From contig NZ_CP154840.1 of the NCBI RefSeq assembly GCF_047301505.1, forward strand, positions 4,340,001-4,404,000: a DNA stretch of 64,000 nt. The letters are read 5' to 3'. The position numbers and the translations under genes were made by a program. Origin of the DNA: Lysinibacillus_B sp031181585. GTDB lineage: Bacteria; Bacillota; Bacilli; Bacillales_A; Planococcaceae. Positions 16,619 to 25,951 of this stretch are shown piece by piece. The notes under the pieces were generated by a model that made no database searches, had not been told where the DNA came from, and saw only the letters and a program-made list of their open reading frames with translations. How positions within the stretch are numbered: the stretch's first letter is position 1; the number at the start of each line of letters is the position of its first letter.

Positions 16619-17995
16619 CTACAAATCATTGAAACAGGCTCGCAGGCTCTCAGCAATTGTTTCTACTCCGACAACCTGAATACCCGCCGGGAAATCCCAG
16701 CCCCCTAAATTGGAGGCTGGAATAAACGCCCGCTTGAACCCAAGTTTAGCGGCCTCCTGGACCCTTTGCTCAATCCGGCTTACACGCCGGACCTCGCCCG
16801 TCAAACCTACCTCACCGATGAAGCAGTCCGTAGCACGAACAGTTTGGTCTTTGAAACTCGATACGATGGACGTCAACACAGCTAAATCAATAGCAGGCTC
16901 GTCTAATTTCACGCCTCCAGCCACTTTGATATAGGCATCTTGTGCCTGCAGCAGCATTCCCATCCGCTTTTCAAGAACGGCCATCAGCAGCTGGACCCGA
17001 TTTTGATCAACACCGGTTGCCATACGCTTTGGATAGTTGAAGCTTGTAGGCGTTACAAGTGATTGAACTTCTACCAAAATAGGACGTGTCCCCTCCATCG
17101 AAGCAACAATCGTAGATCCCGGCGCTCCTTGCGAACGCTCTTGAAGGAACATTTCAGAAGGATTCAATACTTCCTTTAACCCGCCATGAAGCATCTCAAA
17201 AATAGCAATCTCATTCGTTGAGCCGAAACGGTTTTTCTGACTTCTTAAAATACGATGATTGTGATGACGTTCTCCTTCAAAATAAAGAACTGTATCCACC
17301 ATATGCTCCAAAATACGCGGACCCGCTATTTGCCCTTCTTTTGTCACGTGACCAACAAGGAAAATCGCAATATTTTTTGTTTTAGCAATACGCATCAGTT
17401 CTGCCGTACATTCGCGTACTTGCGAGACGCTTCCTGGTGCACTCGTCACCTCTGGGTGGTGGACTGTTTGAATGGAGTCAACAATCACAAATTTCGGCTG
17501 TACTTCTTCAATAGTCTGATGCAGGAACTCCATATTCGTTTCAGAATATATATATAGCTCGGGTGATTTAACCCCAAGCCGCTCTGCCCTCAGTTTTGTC
17601 TGACGGACAGACTCCTCCCCCGAAATATAAAGAACACGGTGACCTTTGTTTGAAAGCAGGGCAGATACTTGTAATAAAAGCGTTGATTTTCCGATCCCTG
17701 GATCTCCGCCAATCAGTACAAGGGACCCTTGGACAATACCTCCCCCGAGCACTCTGTTCAGCTCACCCATTTCTGTTGTGATACGCGTCTCTTCCATCGT
17801 TTCTACATTGATAAGAGGGGTTGCTTTCTGCGTCGTAGAAGTAGAGTGCTGGAATGCTCCACGCGGTCCTTTTGCTACAATCTCAACTTCTTCTACCATC
17901 GTATTCCAGTTGCCGCAGCCCGGACAGCGGCCCATCCATTTTGCCGATTCATAGCCGCAGTCATTACACATAAATTTTGTTTTCTTCTTTGCCAT
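16619..17995 (-). CDS. radA: DNA repair protein RadA
   Basis: RecA-like ATPase that processes recombination intermediates by branch migration. The 458 residues show an N-terminal zinc finger (CNDCG near residue 10, CPGCGNW near residue 24), Walker A GDPGIGKSTLL near residue 97, the RadA-specific KNRFG motif near residue 257 and a Lon-protease-like C-terminal domain. It lies 274 bases downstream of clpC, beyond a terminator. disA is not between it and the yacL-type gene. Confidence 0.97.
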   Translation of the reverse strand: MAKKKTKFMCNDCGYESAKWMGRCPGCGNWNTMVEEVEIVAKGPRGAFQHSTSTTQKATPLINVETMEETRITTEMGELNRVLGGGIVQGSLVLIGGDPGIGKSTLLLQVSALLSNKGHRVLYISGEESVRQTKLRAERLGVKSPELYIYSETNMEFLHQTIEEVQPKFVIVDSIQTVHHPEVTSAPGSVSQVRECTAELMRIAKTKNIAIFLVGHVTKEGQIAGPRILEHMVDTVLYFEGERHHNHRILRSQKNRFGSTNEIAIFEMLHGGLKEVLNPSEMFLQERSQGAPGSTIVASMEGTRPILVEVQSLVTPTSFNYPKRMATGVDQNRVQLLMAVLEKRMGMLLQAQDAYIKVAGGVKLDEPAIDLAVLTSIVSSFKDQTVRATDCFIGEVGLTGEVRRVSRIEQRVQEAAKLGFKRAFIPASNLGGWDFPAGIQVVGVETIAESLRACFNDL

Positions 17996-18217
17996 ATCGT
18001 TCCCCCAAATGTTTGTTCTTATTTTTATTGTACAGGAAACAGCTAAGATCTTCTAACACAAAACGTTCATTTCGAATACTGCTTACATATTGAGGTATTG
18101 GTAGTTACCATTATCTATCATGTAATCCATAGAAGAAAATATTGATTAAAGTATTTACCCTTTTTGAGTTTCATCATTTTAGAGCGGCCACCTCAAAAGC
18201 CCGGATATGTCTCAATA

Positions 18218-18256
18218 AAAATAAAACTGCCCAGAAAGTTTCGACTTTCCGGGCAG
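18218..18256 (-). terminator. Intrinsic terminator after clpC
   Basis: Minus strand CTGCCCGGAAAG, loop TCGAAA, CTTTCTGGGCAG then TTTTATTTTT; 12-base stem. Its core resembles the terminator at 25318 (see findings). The remaining bases up to radA hold no gene I can support. Confidence 0.85.
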
Positions 18257-18269
18257 TCCCTATAGACTA

Positions 18270-20726
18270 TTATACTTCAGCCTGTTCCTCTACTTTTTCA
18301 TCTTTCCCACGAACAATAAACTCGCCGTCCTTGTAATCAAAAACAACCTTTTGACCTGTCAGGACAGTACCTTTTAATAACTCTTCTGACAGGCGGTCTT
18401 CCACATGCTTTTGAAGTGCGCGGCGGATTGGACGTGCTCCATATTGTGGATCATATCCTTCCTGTGCAATCTTCTCAAGCGCTGCTTCTGTAAGTTCCAG
18501 TTCGATATTTTGTTCTCTCAGACGTTTTGTTAGCGTATTTGCCATGAACGAAACGATTTCTTTTAAGTGTTCTTTCTCCAATGAGTGGAACACGATCATT
18601 TCATCAATACGGTTTAAGAATTCAGGACGGAATGCTTTTTTCAGTTCCTCAAGCATTGTTCCTTTCATATCTTTGTATTTCGAATCCGTATCACCTAGGC
18701 TGAAACCTAAATTCTTTTGGTATTTCAGCGCATCTGCACCGACATTAGACGTCATGATGACCACTGTGTTACGGAAGTCAACAACACGTCCTTTTGAATC
18801 AGTTAGACGCCCGTCATCAAGCACTTGTAACAGGATGTTAAAGACATCCGGATGTGCCTTTTCAATTTCATCAAGAAGAACAACAGAATATGGCTTACGG
18901 CGTACTTTTTCTGTCAGCTGACCACCTTCCTCGAACCCTACGTAGCCTGGAGGTGCACCAACTAGACGTGAAGTTGCATGTTTCTCCATATATTCTGACA
19001 TGTCAATACGGATCATCGCATCTTCATCACCAAACATTGATTCAGCGAGTGCTCTAGCAAGTTCTGTTTTACCAACACCAGTCGGTCCTAGGAAGATGAA
19101 TGAACCGATTGGACGCTTCGGATCTTTAAGCCCTGCACGTGCACGGCGTATTGCCCGGGAAATAGCCTCTACTGCCTCGCCTTGCCCTACTACACGCTTA
19201 TGAAGATGTTCTTCTAGATTCAGAAGCTTTGAAGATTCTTCTTGAGCAATTTTCGAAACAGGGATTCCCGTCCACATGGAAACAACTGCCGCAATGTCAT
19301 CCACTGTTACTTCAGACTCCTCTTTGCCTTGCTTTTCTTTCCATTGTTTCTTTGTTTGCTCTAGCTCTTCCTTCAGCTTTTGCTCTGTATCACGAAGTGC
19401 CGCTGCTTTCTCAAATTCCTGGCTTTGAACAGCTGCATTCTTTTCATGACGTACATTCTCTAATTTATTTTCAAGCTCTTTTAAGTTTGGTGGAACTGTG
19501 AATGAACGAAGGCGTACTTTTGAGCCCGCTTCATCAATTAAGTCAATTGCTTTATCCGGTAAGAAACGATCTGAAATATAGCGGTCCGATAGCTTCGCTG
19601 CTGCATCCACTGCCTCGTCTGTTATTTTCACACGGTGATGTGCTTCATAACGGTCACGAAGGCCTTTAATAATTTGGATTGTTTCATCGATTGTCGGTTC
19701 ATCAACCTGGATTGGCTGGAAACGGCGCTCTAATGCTGCATCCTTTTCAATATATTTGCGGTACTCATCTAAAGTAGTGGCACCGATACATTGCAGTTCG
19801 CCCCGTGCTAACGAAGGCTTTAAAATGTTGGATGCGTCAATGGCACCTTCTGCTCCACCTGCTCCGATTAATGTGTGAAGCTCATCGATGAATAAGATAA
19901 TATTGCCTGCTTGGCGAATTTCATCCATTACTTTTTTCAGACGATCCTCGAACTCACCACGGTATTTCGTTCCTGCTACCACCGTGCCCATATCAAGTGT
20001 CATAACACGTTTGTCACGCAATGTTTCCGGCACTTCATTATTAACAATTTGCTGTGCTAACCCTTCTGCGATAGCTGTTTTACCAACACCCGGCTCCCCG
20101 ATTAAAACAGGATTGTTTTTTGTACGGCGGGATAATACTTCTACAACACGAGTAATCTCTTTTGAACGGCCAATGACAGGATCTAATGAACCTTCACGAG
20201 CCACTGCTGTTAAGTCGCGGGCTAGGCTGTCGAGCGTTGGTGTATTCACCGCTTGGCTTTGCTGCTGGCCGCCTGGTGAATTAGCATCATTGTTACCCAA
20301 TAGTAATAAAACTTGTTGGCGTGCTTTATTTAGGCTTACACCCGTATTTGCCAATACACGTGCCGCTACCCCTTCTCCTTCTCGGATGAGCGCTAATAAA
20401 ATATGCTCTGTACCGATATAAGAGTGACCAAGCTTGCGGGATTCATCCACTGACAGCTCAATAACTTTTTTAGCTCTTGGTGTATAGTGGACAATTGGGC
20501 CAACATTTTCTGTTCCTTTGCCGACTAATTCCTCAATACCGGATTCAATCATTTGCGGGCTGATATCAATCGCTTCTAATGCTTTTGCGGCGATACCGCC
20601 TCCTTCACGGATTAGACCAAGTAAAATATGCTCCGTTCCGATTGACTCGTGTTTCCAGCGAATTGCCTCTTCCTGTGCTAGTTGCAATACTTTTTGAGCA
20701 CGTTGAGTAAATCGATTAAACATCAT
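18270..20726 (-). CDS. clpC: ATP-dependent Clp protease ATPase subunit ClpC
   Basis: AAA+ unfoldase for ClpP that degrades misfolded, competence and arginine-phosphorylated proteins, with adaptors such as McsB. The 818 residues hold two N-terminal Clp repeats (about 1-145), AAA1 with Walker A GEPGVGKTAIAEG near residue 207, a coiled middle domain with a UVR-like helix (about 415-480), and AAA2 with Walker A GPTGVGKTELARA near residue 546. It overlaps the mcsB end by 11 bases. Controlled by CtsR. Confidence 0.98.
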   Translation of the reverse strand: MMFNRFTQRAQKVLQLAQEEAIRWKHESIGTEHILLGLIREGGGIAAKALEAIDISPQMIESGIEELVGKGTENVGPIVHYTPRAKKVIELSVDESRKLGHSYIGTEHILLALIREGEGVAARVLANTGVSLNKARQQVLLLLGNNDANSPGGQQQSQAVNTPTLDSLARDLTAVAREGSLDPVIGRSKEITRVVEVLSRRTKNNPVLIGEPGVGKTAIAEGLAQQIVNNEVPETLRDKRVMTLDMGTVVAGTKYRGEFEDRLKKVMDEIRQAGNIILFIDELHTLIGAGGAEGAIDASNILKPSLARGELQCIGATTLDEYRKYIEKDAALERRFQPIQVDEPTIDETIQIIKGLRDRYEAHHRVKITDEAVDAAAKLSDRYISDRFLPDKAIDLIDEAGSKVRLRSFTVPPNLKELENKLENVRHEKNAAVQSQEFEKAAALRDTEQKLKEELEQTKKQWKEKQGKEESEVTVDDIAAVVSMWTGIPVSKIAQEESSKLLNLEEHLHKRVVGQGEAVEAISRAIRRARAGLKDPKRPIGSFIFLGPTGVGKTELARALAESMFGDEDAMIRIDMSEYMEKHATSRLVGAPPGYVGFEEGGQLTEKVRRKPYSVVLLDEIEKAHPDVFNILLQVLDDGRLTDSKGRVVDFRNTVVIMTSNVGADALKYQKNLGFSLGDTDSKYKDMKGTMLEELKKAFRPEFLNRIDEMIVFHSLEKEHLKEIVSFMANTLTKRLREQNIELELTEAALEKIAQEGYDPQYGARPIRRALQKHVEDRLSEELLKGTVLTGQKVVFDYKDGEFIVRGKDEKVEEQAEV

Positions 20727-21825
20727 ACAAATCCTCTCCTTTTCCCCTTATTGTAGGTTCATTTTGATCTTGTGTTTGTAATTTTTCCTGAAGCAGCTTT
20801 GCACGGAAAATATCCCGTTCAGCCGCTTGAAGCGTTGTACCTGCATACTGCTGGATAAATCCCGGCTGGATAAGCAGCATACATTCATTTAGCTGATTCA
20901 GCGAAATATCTGAAATAATTTGCAAATCCACCGCTAATCGGACATTCGATAAACAAGAAGCCGCCTCTTCGCTCGTTAAAATTCTTGCATGTGTCAATAT
21001 ACCGAGAGAACGGTACAAACGGTCTTCCAGAGCAACGGGAGCGCGGGCAAATAATTGCTTCCTTGCCTGGCGCTCTTTTTGAATGACCTGTTCTACGACG
21101 TTCTGCAGTTCATCCAAAATTTCTTGTTCCGATTTTCCAAGTGTAATTTGGTTTGAAATTTGGTATATATTCCCTAAGTTTTCACTTCCTTCTCCATATA
21201 TACCCCTCACCACCATTCCTAATCTTGCCATTGTCTGAATTAATACATTCATTTTTTTGGTCATCGTCAAGGCTGGAAGGTGCATCATGACAGAGGCACG
21301 GAGTCCTGTACCGACATTTGTCGGACAACTTGTGAGAAAGCCTAATTGTTCATCATATGCATACATCAGCTTTTCGTCTAAACACTGATCCAGCTTACTC
21401 GCCTTTGCATATGTCTCATGCAGCCGTAAACCTGCCGCTAAGCATTGTATACGAATATGGTCCTCTTCATTCACCATTACGCTGATTGATTCATCTTCTG
21501 TGAGAAAAACAGAAGCTGTTTTTTCACGTTTTGCTAGATGAGGACTAATCAAATGCTTTTCTACAAGCACCTGCCGCTGTAATGCAGGCATTTCCTTCAT
21601 TGGAAAATAGGAAAACTTCGGTCCTTCTTCTTGAACAGAAAGCAGCACTTTCAGTACAGACTCATCTACTTGTTTTGCCTCTTCTTCAGAAAAGGTAATA
21701 GGAAAGCGGATTCCGTTCAGATTTCTTGCAAGCCGGATTCGAGTGCTCATTACAATATCCGATTTATCCTCACTCGCTTCAATCCATGAAGGTGATGTAT
21801 TTTTTAAAAAGTATTCAATATTCAT
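20716..21825 (-). CDS. mcsB: Protein arginine kinase McsB
   Basis: Phosphorylates arginines on damaged proteins and so marks them for ClpCP. It belongs to the phosphagen kinase fold: STRIRLARNLNGIRFP near residue 27, and NVGTGLRASVMMHLP near residue 174 in the active site. The 369-residue length fits. Overlaps mcsA by 4 bases and clpC by 11, so the four genes are translated as one coupled unit. Confidence 0.96.
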   Translation of the reverse strand: MNIEYFLKNTSPSWIEASEDKSDIVMSTRIRLARNLNGIRFPITFSEEEAKQVDESVLKVLLSVQEEGPKFSYFPMKEMPALQRQVLVEKHLISPHLAKREKTASVFLTEDESISVMVNEEDHIRIQCLAAGLRLHETYAKASKLDQCLDEKLMYAYDEQLGFLTSCPTNVGTGLRASVMMHLPALTMTKKMNVLIQTMARLGMVVRGIYGEGSENLGNIYQISNQITLGKSEQEILDELQNVVEQVIQKERQARKQLFARAPVALEDRLYRSLGILTHARILTSEEAASCLSNVRLAVDLQIISDISLNQLNECMLLIQPGFIQQYAGTTLQAAERDIFRAKLLQEKLQTQDQNEPTIRGKGEDLYDV

Positions 21826-22367
21826 GGTGAATCCACACCCCCAACGTTTAACTTGCGTTCGATTGCACGAGCCTCGTCCCGGAGTTTAGCTGCCTCTTCA
21901 AAACGTTCTTCCGCAATCGCTTGCTGTAACTGTTGACGAAGCGATTCAATTTGCTTTTGGTAATACTCTGTTTGATCCTCCACTGATTGAGTTTTCCCTA
22001 CATGCTTCACATCCGCTTGTAAACGTTCTAGTACAGGCGGTAATTGTTCACGGAATGTGTCATAGCAGCGAGCACACCCGAACTTGCCAACCTTCAGAAA
22101 ATGACGATACGTAAAGCCGCATGAAGGACAGGCAGATGGCTGCTTTTTCTGTTGCGCCTCTTCTTGTACCTCGCTTTTCCACATCGGTAATCCAAACCAA
22201 TCTGACATCAGTTGATGGATGGATACAGGTTCATCCTGCAGCTCCATTTGAAATGGATGGAATTTACCAGCACATACCTCACAATAATGGCGTTCCTGCT
22301 TTGTTCCATTGTGTACTTGTGTTACGGTCACAGTAGCGTGCCGTTGCTTACAATGCTCGCAAATCAT
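21822..22367 (-). CDS. mcsA: McsB activator protein McsA
   Basis: Zinc-finger partner that activates McsB. The 181 residues contain four CxxC pairs (CEHC, CEVC, CPSC, CARC; residues about 3-100) and a C-terminal UVR motif (AEERFEEAAKLRDEARAIERK) likely to contact ClpC. It overlaps ctsR and mcsB by 4 bases each. Somewhat variable in the linker, as is normal. Confidence 0.94.
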   Translation of the reverse strand: MICEHCKQRHATVTVTQVHNGTKQERHYCEVCAGKFHPFQMELQDEPVSIHQLMSDWFGLPMWKSEVQEEAQQKKQPSACPSCGFTYRHFLKVGKFGCARCYDTFREQLPPVLERLQADVKHVGKTQSVEDQTEYYQKQIESLRQQLQQAIAEERFEEAAKLRDEARAIERKLNVGGVDSP

Positions 22368-22852
22368 GACTCGTCACCCCTCTCGAATTTCAACGTCATC
22401 AGCATAGCTTTTAACACCCGGGCGCGTATTTCGTCACGCATAGGCAGCGGCAACTGTAAAGTTGATCGATCAATTGCGGCAAGCATGAGTTTTGCCTCTC
22501 GTTTTGATACTATCTCTTCGTCAATCAACCGATAAATAATATGCTCTGCTACAGTTTGTGGAGCCATCCCCTCTATTTGCCTTATCATTTCATCAAACAG
22601 GGCACCTTGTGAATGGGATGCTACACGAAGGATTCGGATATAACCTCCCCCGCCACGTTTACTTTCCACTAGATATCCTCGCTCTGCGGTAAACCGGGTA
22701 TTGATTACGTAATTAATTTGTGAGGGTACGCATTGAAATTTATCAGCCAGCTCACTGCGTTTGATTTCAATATGCCCTTTCCCCTCTAATTCGATAATTT
22801 GTTTTAAATAACCTTCAATAATGTCCGAGATATTCCTCATGTTAGTCTTCAC
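22364..22852 (-). CDS. ctsR: Transcriptional repressor CtsR
   Basis: Heat-shock repressor of clp genes. Winged helix-turn-helix in the first about 75 residues with the thermosensing glycine-rich wing RGGGGYIRI near residue 66, then a dimerisation domain. The 162 residues are typical. It represses its own operon through the operator upstream and is released by McsB or heat. Confidence 0.96.
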   Translation of the reverse strand: MKTNMRNISDIIEGYLKQIIELEGKGHIEIKRSELADKFQCVPSQINYVINTRFTAERGYLVESKRGGGGYIRILRVASHSQGALFDEMIRQIEGMAPQTVAEHIIYRLIDEEIVSKREAKLMLAAIDRSTLQLPLPMRDEIRARVLKAMLMTLKFERGDES

Positions 22853-22870
22853 CCCAGTTCGCTTACTGAC

Positions 22871-22887
22871 TTTGACTATCTTTGACT
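22871..22887 (-). promoter_or_regulatory. CtsR operator
   Basis: Minus strand AGTCAAAGATAGTCAAA: an exact tandem of the heptad RGTCAAA with a three-base spacer, the known CtsR site. It begins three bases after the -10 box, so CtsR would block polymerase. Confidence 0.93.
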
Positions 22888-22889
22888 AT

Positions 22890-22918
22890 ATTATAAAAAT
22901 CTCAAATTCGATTTGCAA
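22890..22918 (-). promoter_or_regulatory. ctsR operon sigma-A promoter
   Basis: Minus strand TTGCAA (22913-22918), 17-base spacer, perfect TATAAT (22890-22895), directly next to the CtsR operator. Confidence 0.75.
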
Positions 22919-23077
22919 TTAAAAAGCTTACTTTCATCAAAAAATGCATTTTCATAATCAAAGAAAACATGGTAAAGGTGTAGTTATACATAGCTGGCAG
23001 CCAGCTAATTAAAAAACTTTGCCTTTCCGCCTATGGATCTTACTGAAAATGCTCCTTTTGTTCTTTCCCCAAAAATA

Positions 23078-23120
23078 AAAATCGGCAAAACCTTTATTAC
23101 AAAGATTTTGCCGACTTTTT
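23078..23120 (-). terminator. Terminator after the DUF4870 gene
   Basis: AAAAATCGGCAAAACCTTT, loop, AAAGATTTTGCCGACTTTTT; nearly symmetrical so it could stop transcription from both sides. Confidence 0.8.
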
Positions 23121-23126
23121 GCCAAA

Positions 23127-23432
23127 TTATACCCAACGACCAACGATTGGATAGTTCCAATATGATTCATTCACCGCTTTTACAATTCCGATAATTGGTA
23201 CAACAACTAGCATAATGCTAAATACAATTAGGAACGGAATGCCGATGAGAATGAAGGAGAAGAAGAAAGAAACTGTTGTTAATACCCACATAACAAATTG
23301 GAACAGCAGTGCCTGTACCGATAACCGCTTCACATGCTCATCTGAACTAATTAAAAAGAAAATGAGAGGAACCACTACCGGCGCAAAGAACGCACTGGCA
23401 TGAATCAATACTTTTGACCATTTTTCTTCCAT
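23127..23432 (-). CDS. DUF4870 family membrane protein
   Basis: Small integral membrane protein of 101 residues with about three hydrophobic segments (residues 8-28, 38-60 and 62-84), resembling the DUF4870 family (DEHVKRLSVQALLFQF segment). Function unknown. ATG at 23432 is preferred because GGCGGG precedes it; a TTG three codons earlier lies too close to that site. It ends with the family-like NYPIVGRW. Confidence 0.75.
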   Translation of the reverse strand: MEEKWSKVLIHASAFFAPVVVPLIFFLISSDEHVKRLSVQALLFQFVMWVLTTVSFFFSFILIGIPFLIVFSIMLVVVPIIGIVKAVNESYWNYPIVGRWV

Positions 23433-23507
23433 ATATATCAACCCGCCTTTTTTAATTTTTCTTATACTTTATATACGAATAACTAGCGGAAGAGTTTCAG
23501 TATTTAT

Positions 23508-23534
23508 AAAAAAACGCCTTTTTTATAAAGGCGC
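23508..23534 (-). terminator. Terminator after small membrane protein gene
   Basis: Minus strand GCGCCTTTATAAAAAAGGCG then seven T. Short but GC-clamped hairpin. Confidence 0.7.
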
Positions 23535-23545
23535 AGAGTAGTCCA

Positions 23546-23758
23546 TCAATATGGGCCAGTATCATCAGGATTATCTCCCGGTTGCGGGAACAAGAAGTAC
23601 GAAATAATGGCTGTGAAGATTGTCGCCCCTACCAAAATAAGAAATTTATGCAGGGAAGGCACTTCCGGATATCTGTTAAATAGCATAAAGGTTGAAGTAA
23701 CAGCTACTACTACAGTTAATGGAATGACAAACTTTAAACGTTTTTTATGAAACTTCAT
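23546..23758 (-). CDS. Small two-helix membrane protein, unknown function
   Basis: Protein of 70 residues with a basic N-terminus (MKFHKKRLK), two hydrophobic helices (about 10-27 and 38-58) and an acidic proline-rich tail (PQPGDNPDD). No family recognised. It has its own terminator, and the ATG follows an AAGGAAG-like site. It may be a real monocistronic gene. Confidence 0.6.
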   Translation of the reverse strand: MKFHKKRLKFVIPLTVVVAVTSTFMLFNRYPEVPSLHKFLILVGATIFTAIISYFLFPQPGDNPDDTGPY

Positions 23759-23980
23759 CGCTAACTTCCTTTACTGTGATATATCTCAATTACTCTGTAT
23801 TCTATCTTCTTTATGAAGAAAATACAATGATTGCTGTTTTTACAAATAAGTGAATAAAAAAATAAATTAGGAATAATTTCATTCAAAACATGCCCAAAAG
23901 GACTAAAAAATAGTAAAATCGATTATAGAACTAAGGATACAAGTGCTATGTATTTTAAACCCAAAGAATGGAGATCTCCC

Positions 23981-25297
23981 ATGTTCAATTTATTCAATAA
24001 GCCTAGCGGAAAGTCAATAACAGAATTTTTCAGGACCGAGGACTATATCCCGCAAGTTACTCTGGACCTATCAGCCTATCCTGAGCTGAATAAGCAATTA
24101 CAATTACTTAATTTAACAAAAACTGATTTAGCTATTTTAAAACAACTGCAGCCTCTAGCGGCTGAGACAATTCCTACTATGGTTGATGAGTTTTATAAAG
24201 CTATCAGCTTCAGTCCGGAGTTAATGGGGATTATAGAAAGGTCATCACGCATTGATAAATTAAAAGTAACGCTTCATAAGCATTTGGCAGATATCTTCAA
24301 TAGTAATATTGATAGTGCCTATATAGAGGAGCGGAAAACAATCGCCCATGTACACGTTCGAATTGGTCTTCGGTCAAAATGGTACTTGGCATCCTTTCAA
24401 TCTCTGATGACAACTTTTATTGCTTTTATTCAAACACTGAACTTGTCAACAACTGAAGCGGCAAAAGCCATCAATGCCTTCTCAAAAGTCATCAACTTAG
24501 AGCAGCAGCTTGTTATTGAGGCGTATGAGCAAGAGGAAGAGCGTCTTCGCATGCAAACTGAGGAGTTAAAGCATAACCTAGTTCATACGATCCAGAACAC
24601 AGCAGAGGAGCTCTATGCCATTAGCAGTGAGACGACCACATCTTTGGCTGCGATATCTGTCCAGACAGATGAAATTGCTTCTGCTACCCATCAAGGTTTG
24701 GATTTCGTTGCAGAAACAGAAACCAAATCAAACACAGGTAAAGAACATCTGGCAAACCAAACCAGCCTTATGAATACAGTACTACAACGTGTAGATGTAC
24801 TGGAAGCATCTATGGACCAGCTGCGTATTTCTTCTCAGAAAATCTCTGAAATTGTTGGGCTTGTAACAGGTATTGCTGACCAAACTAATCTTCTCGCATT
24901 GAACGCCTCCATTGAAGCTGCACGTGCCGGTGAGCATGGAAAAGGTTTTGCTGTAGTAGCAGAAGAAGTGCGGAAGCTGGCAGAAGAAACAAAAACAGCG
25001 GTAAAAAATGTCTCTATCCTCATTCAAGAGACGGAATCTAATATCAACAGCATGGCTGATTCGGTTAGCAGCGTAGACTCTCAAGTAAAAGTCAGCGTAG
25101 ATACTCAGTATGAGCTGACAGCATCGTTCACCGCTATTGCTGAAGCAGTTTCAGGTATTCGTACCCAATATATGAGTACATCTCGGGAGATTGGTGCGAT
25201 ATCTAAGCTAATTATGGAGCTGACAGAGGGAGCCGGCCTTGTATCTACCTCATCTGATCAGTTAATCGGCATTGTTCACGAGCTTTCAAAAGAATAG
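23981..25297 (+). CDS. Globin-coupled methyl-accepting chemotaxis protein (HemAT-like)
   Basis: Soluble oxygen/heme chemoreceptor. N-terminal globin-coupled sensor domain (about 1-180) with the likely proximal histidine in the segment TIAHVHVRIGL near residue 115, a helical linker, then the MCP signalling domain with the hairpin tip QTNLLALNASIEAARAGEHGKGFAVVAEEVRKLAE near residue 300 (split here as the family's conserved core). No transmembrane helices. ATG at 23981 is chosen (GGAG six bases before); ATG 23948 with AAGGA is an alternative. The ribosome site lies inside the palindrome GGAGATCTCC (23970-23979). Confidence 0.9.
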   Translation: MFNLFNKPSGKSITEFFRTEDYIPQVTLDLSAYPELNKQLQLLNLTKTDLAILKQLQPLAAETIPTMVDEFYKAISFSPELMGIIERSSRIDKLKVTLHKHLADIFNSNIDSAYIEERKTIAHVHVRIGLRSKWYLASFQSLMTTFIAFIQTLNLSTTEAAKAINAFSKVINLEQQLVIEAYEQEEERLRMQTEELKHNLVHTIQNTAEELYAISSETTTSLAAISVQTDEIASATHQGLDFVAETETKSNTGKEHLANQTSLMNTVLQRVDVLEASMDQLRISSQKISEIVGLVTGIADQTNLLALNASIEAARAGEHGKGFAVVAEEVRKLAEETKTAVKNVSILIQETESNINSMADSVSSVDSQVKVSVDTQYELTASFTAIAEAVSGIRTQYMSTSREIGAISKLIMELTEGAGLVSTSSDQLIGIVHELSKE

Positions 25298-25317
25298 GAA
25301 AGTATCGACATAATAAA

Positions 25318-25360
25318 GGAGCTGCCCAAAAGTTTCAACTTTCTGAGCAGCTCCCTTTTC
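25318..25360 (+). terminator. Bidirectional terminator between chemoreceptor and thioesterase genes
   Basis: GAGCTGCCCAAAAGTTT, loop CA, ACTTTCTGAGCAGCTC then CCTTTTCT. Serves the two convergent genes. Similar in core to the clpC terminator. Confidence 0.8.
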
Positions 25361-25372
25361 TAATTTCCCATT

Positions 25373-25852
25373 TTATTCGTGTGCCAGTTCACGCTTCTTC
25401 TTCCGGTATTCACGACGAATAGGTCCTGTTTCAAATAAGCGGCGTTCTGTTTCCGTCTCCGGATGGACGCCAACTACCTCCCGCGGTTTTCCCTCTTCAT
25501 CAATTGCCACCATTGTAACAAAAGATTCTGTTGTCAACCGCTCTGCTCCTGACTTTAAATCACGGCAAATTACACGCACATAGACTTCCATCGATGTTCG
25601 CCCTGTATAGGTTACCATCGATTCAAGCTCTAGAACATCTCCTGCATAGGCCGAAGAAACAAAATCTACAGAATCAATGGAGGCTGTGACAACCTCTCCC
25701 TTTGAATGTTTCATGGCTGCTAAAGCTGCAATTTCATCAATATATCGTAATACCTGACCACCAAAGATTGATTTATGATGATTTGTATCAGAAGGCATAA
25801 TCAAACGTGTTTGATGCGTACGCGAAGAGCTCATCGGTACAGTATTTCCCAT
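25373..25852 (-). CDS. Acyl-CoA thioesterase (hotdog fold, YkhA type)
   Basis: Hydrolyses acyl-CoA to free fatty acid and CoA. The 159 residues carry the hotdog-fold motif HKSIFGGQVLRYIDEIAALAAMKHS with the conserved Gly-Gly and Asp near residue 40, and VVTASIDSVDF after it. This resembles the hexameric BfiT/YkhA acyl-CoA hydrolase family. Chain-length preference cannot be read. Monocistronic. Confidence 0.88.
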   Translation of the reverse strand: MGNTVPMSSSRTHQTRLIMPSDTNHHKSIFGGQVLRYIDEIAALAAMKHSKGEVVTASIDSVDFVSSAYAGDVLELESMVTYTGRTSMEVYVRVICRDLKSGAERLTTESFVTMVAIDEEGKPREVVGVHPETETERRLFETGPIRREYRKKKRELAHE

Positions 25853-25951
25853 AATTCTGCACTCCCTAAAAGATGATGGTACTACTGTAACACTCCAAAA
25901 ACCTACTTTTCAATTATTTTGTCGAAATAATGAGTGATTGCTCCAATATGA

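Noticed and set aside
23890..23945. Sigma-D-like promoter before the chemoreceptor gene
   Set aside because: TAAA and CGATTAT are present but the spacing is too short for the consensus.
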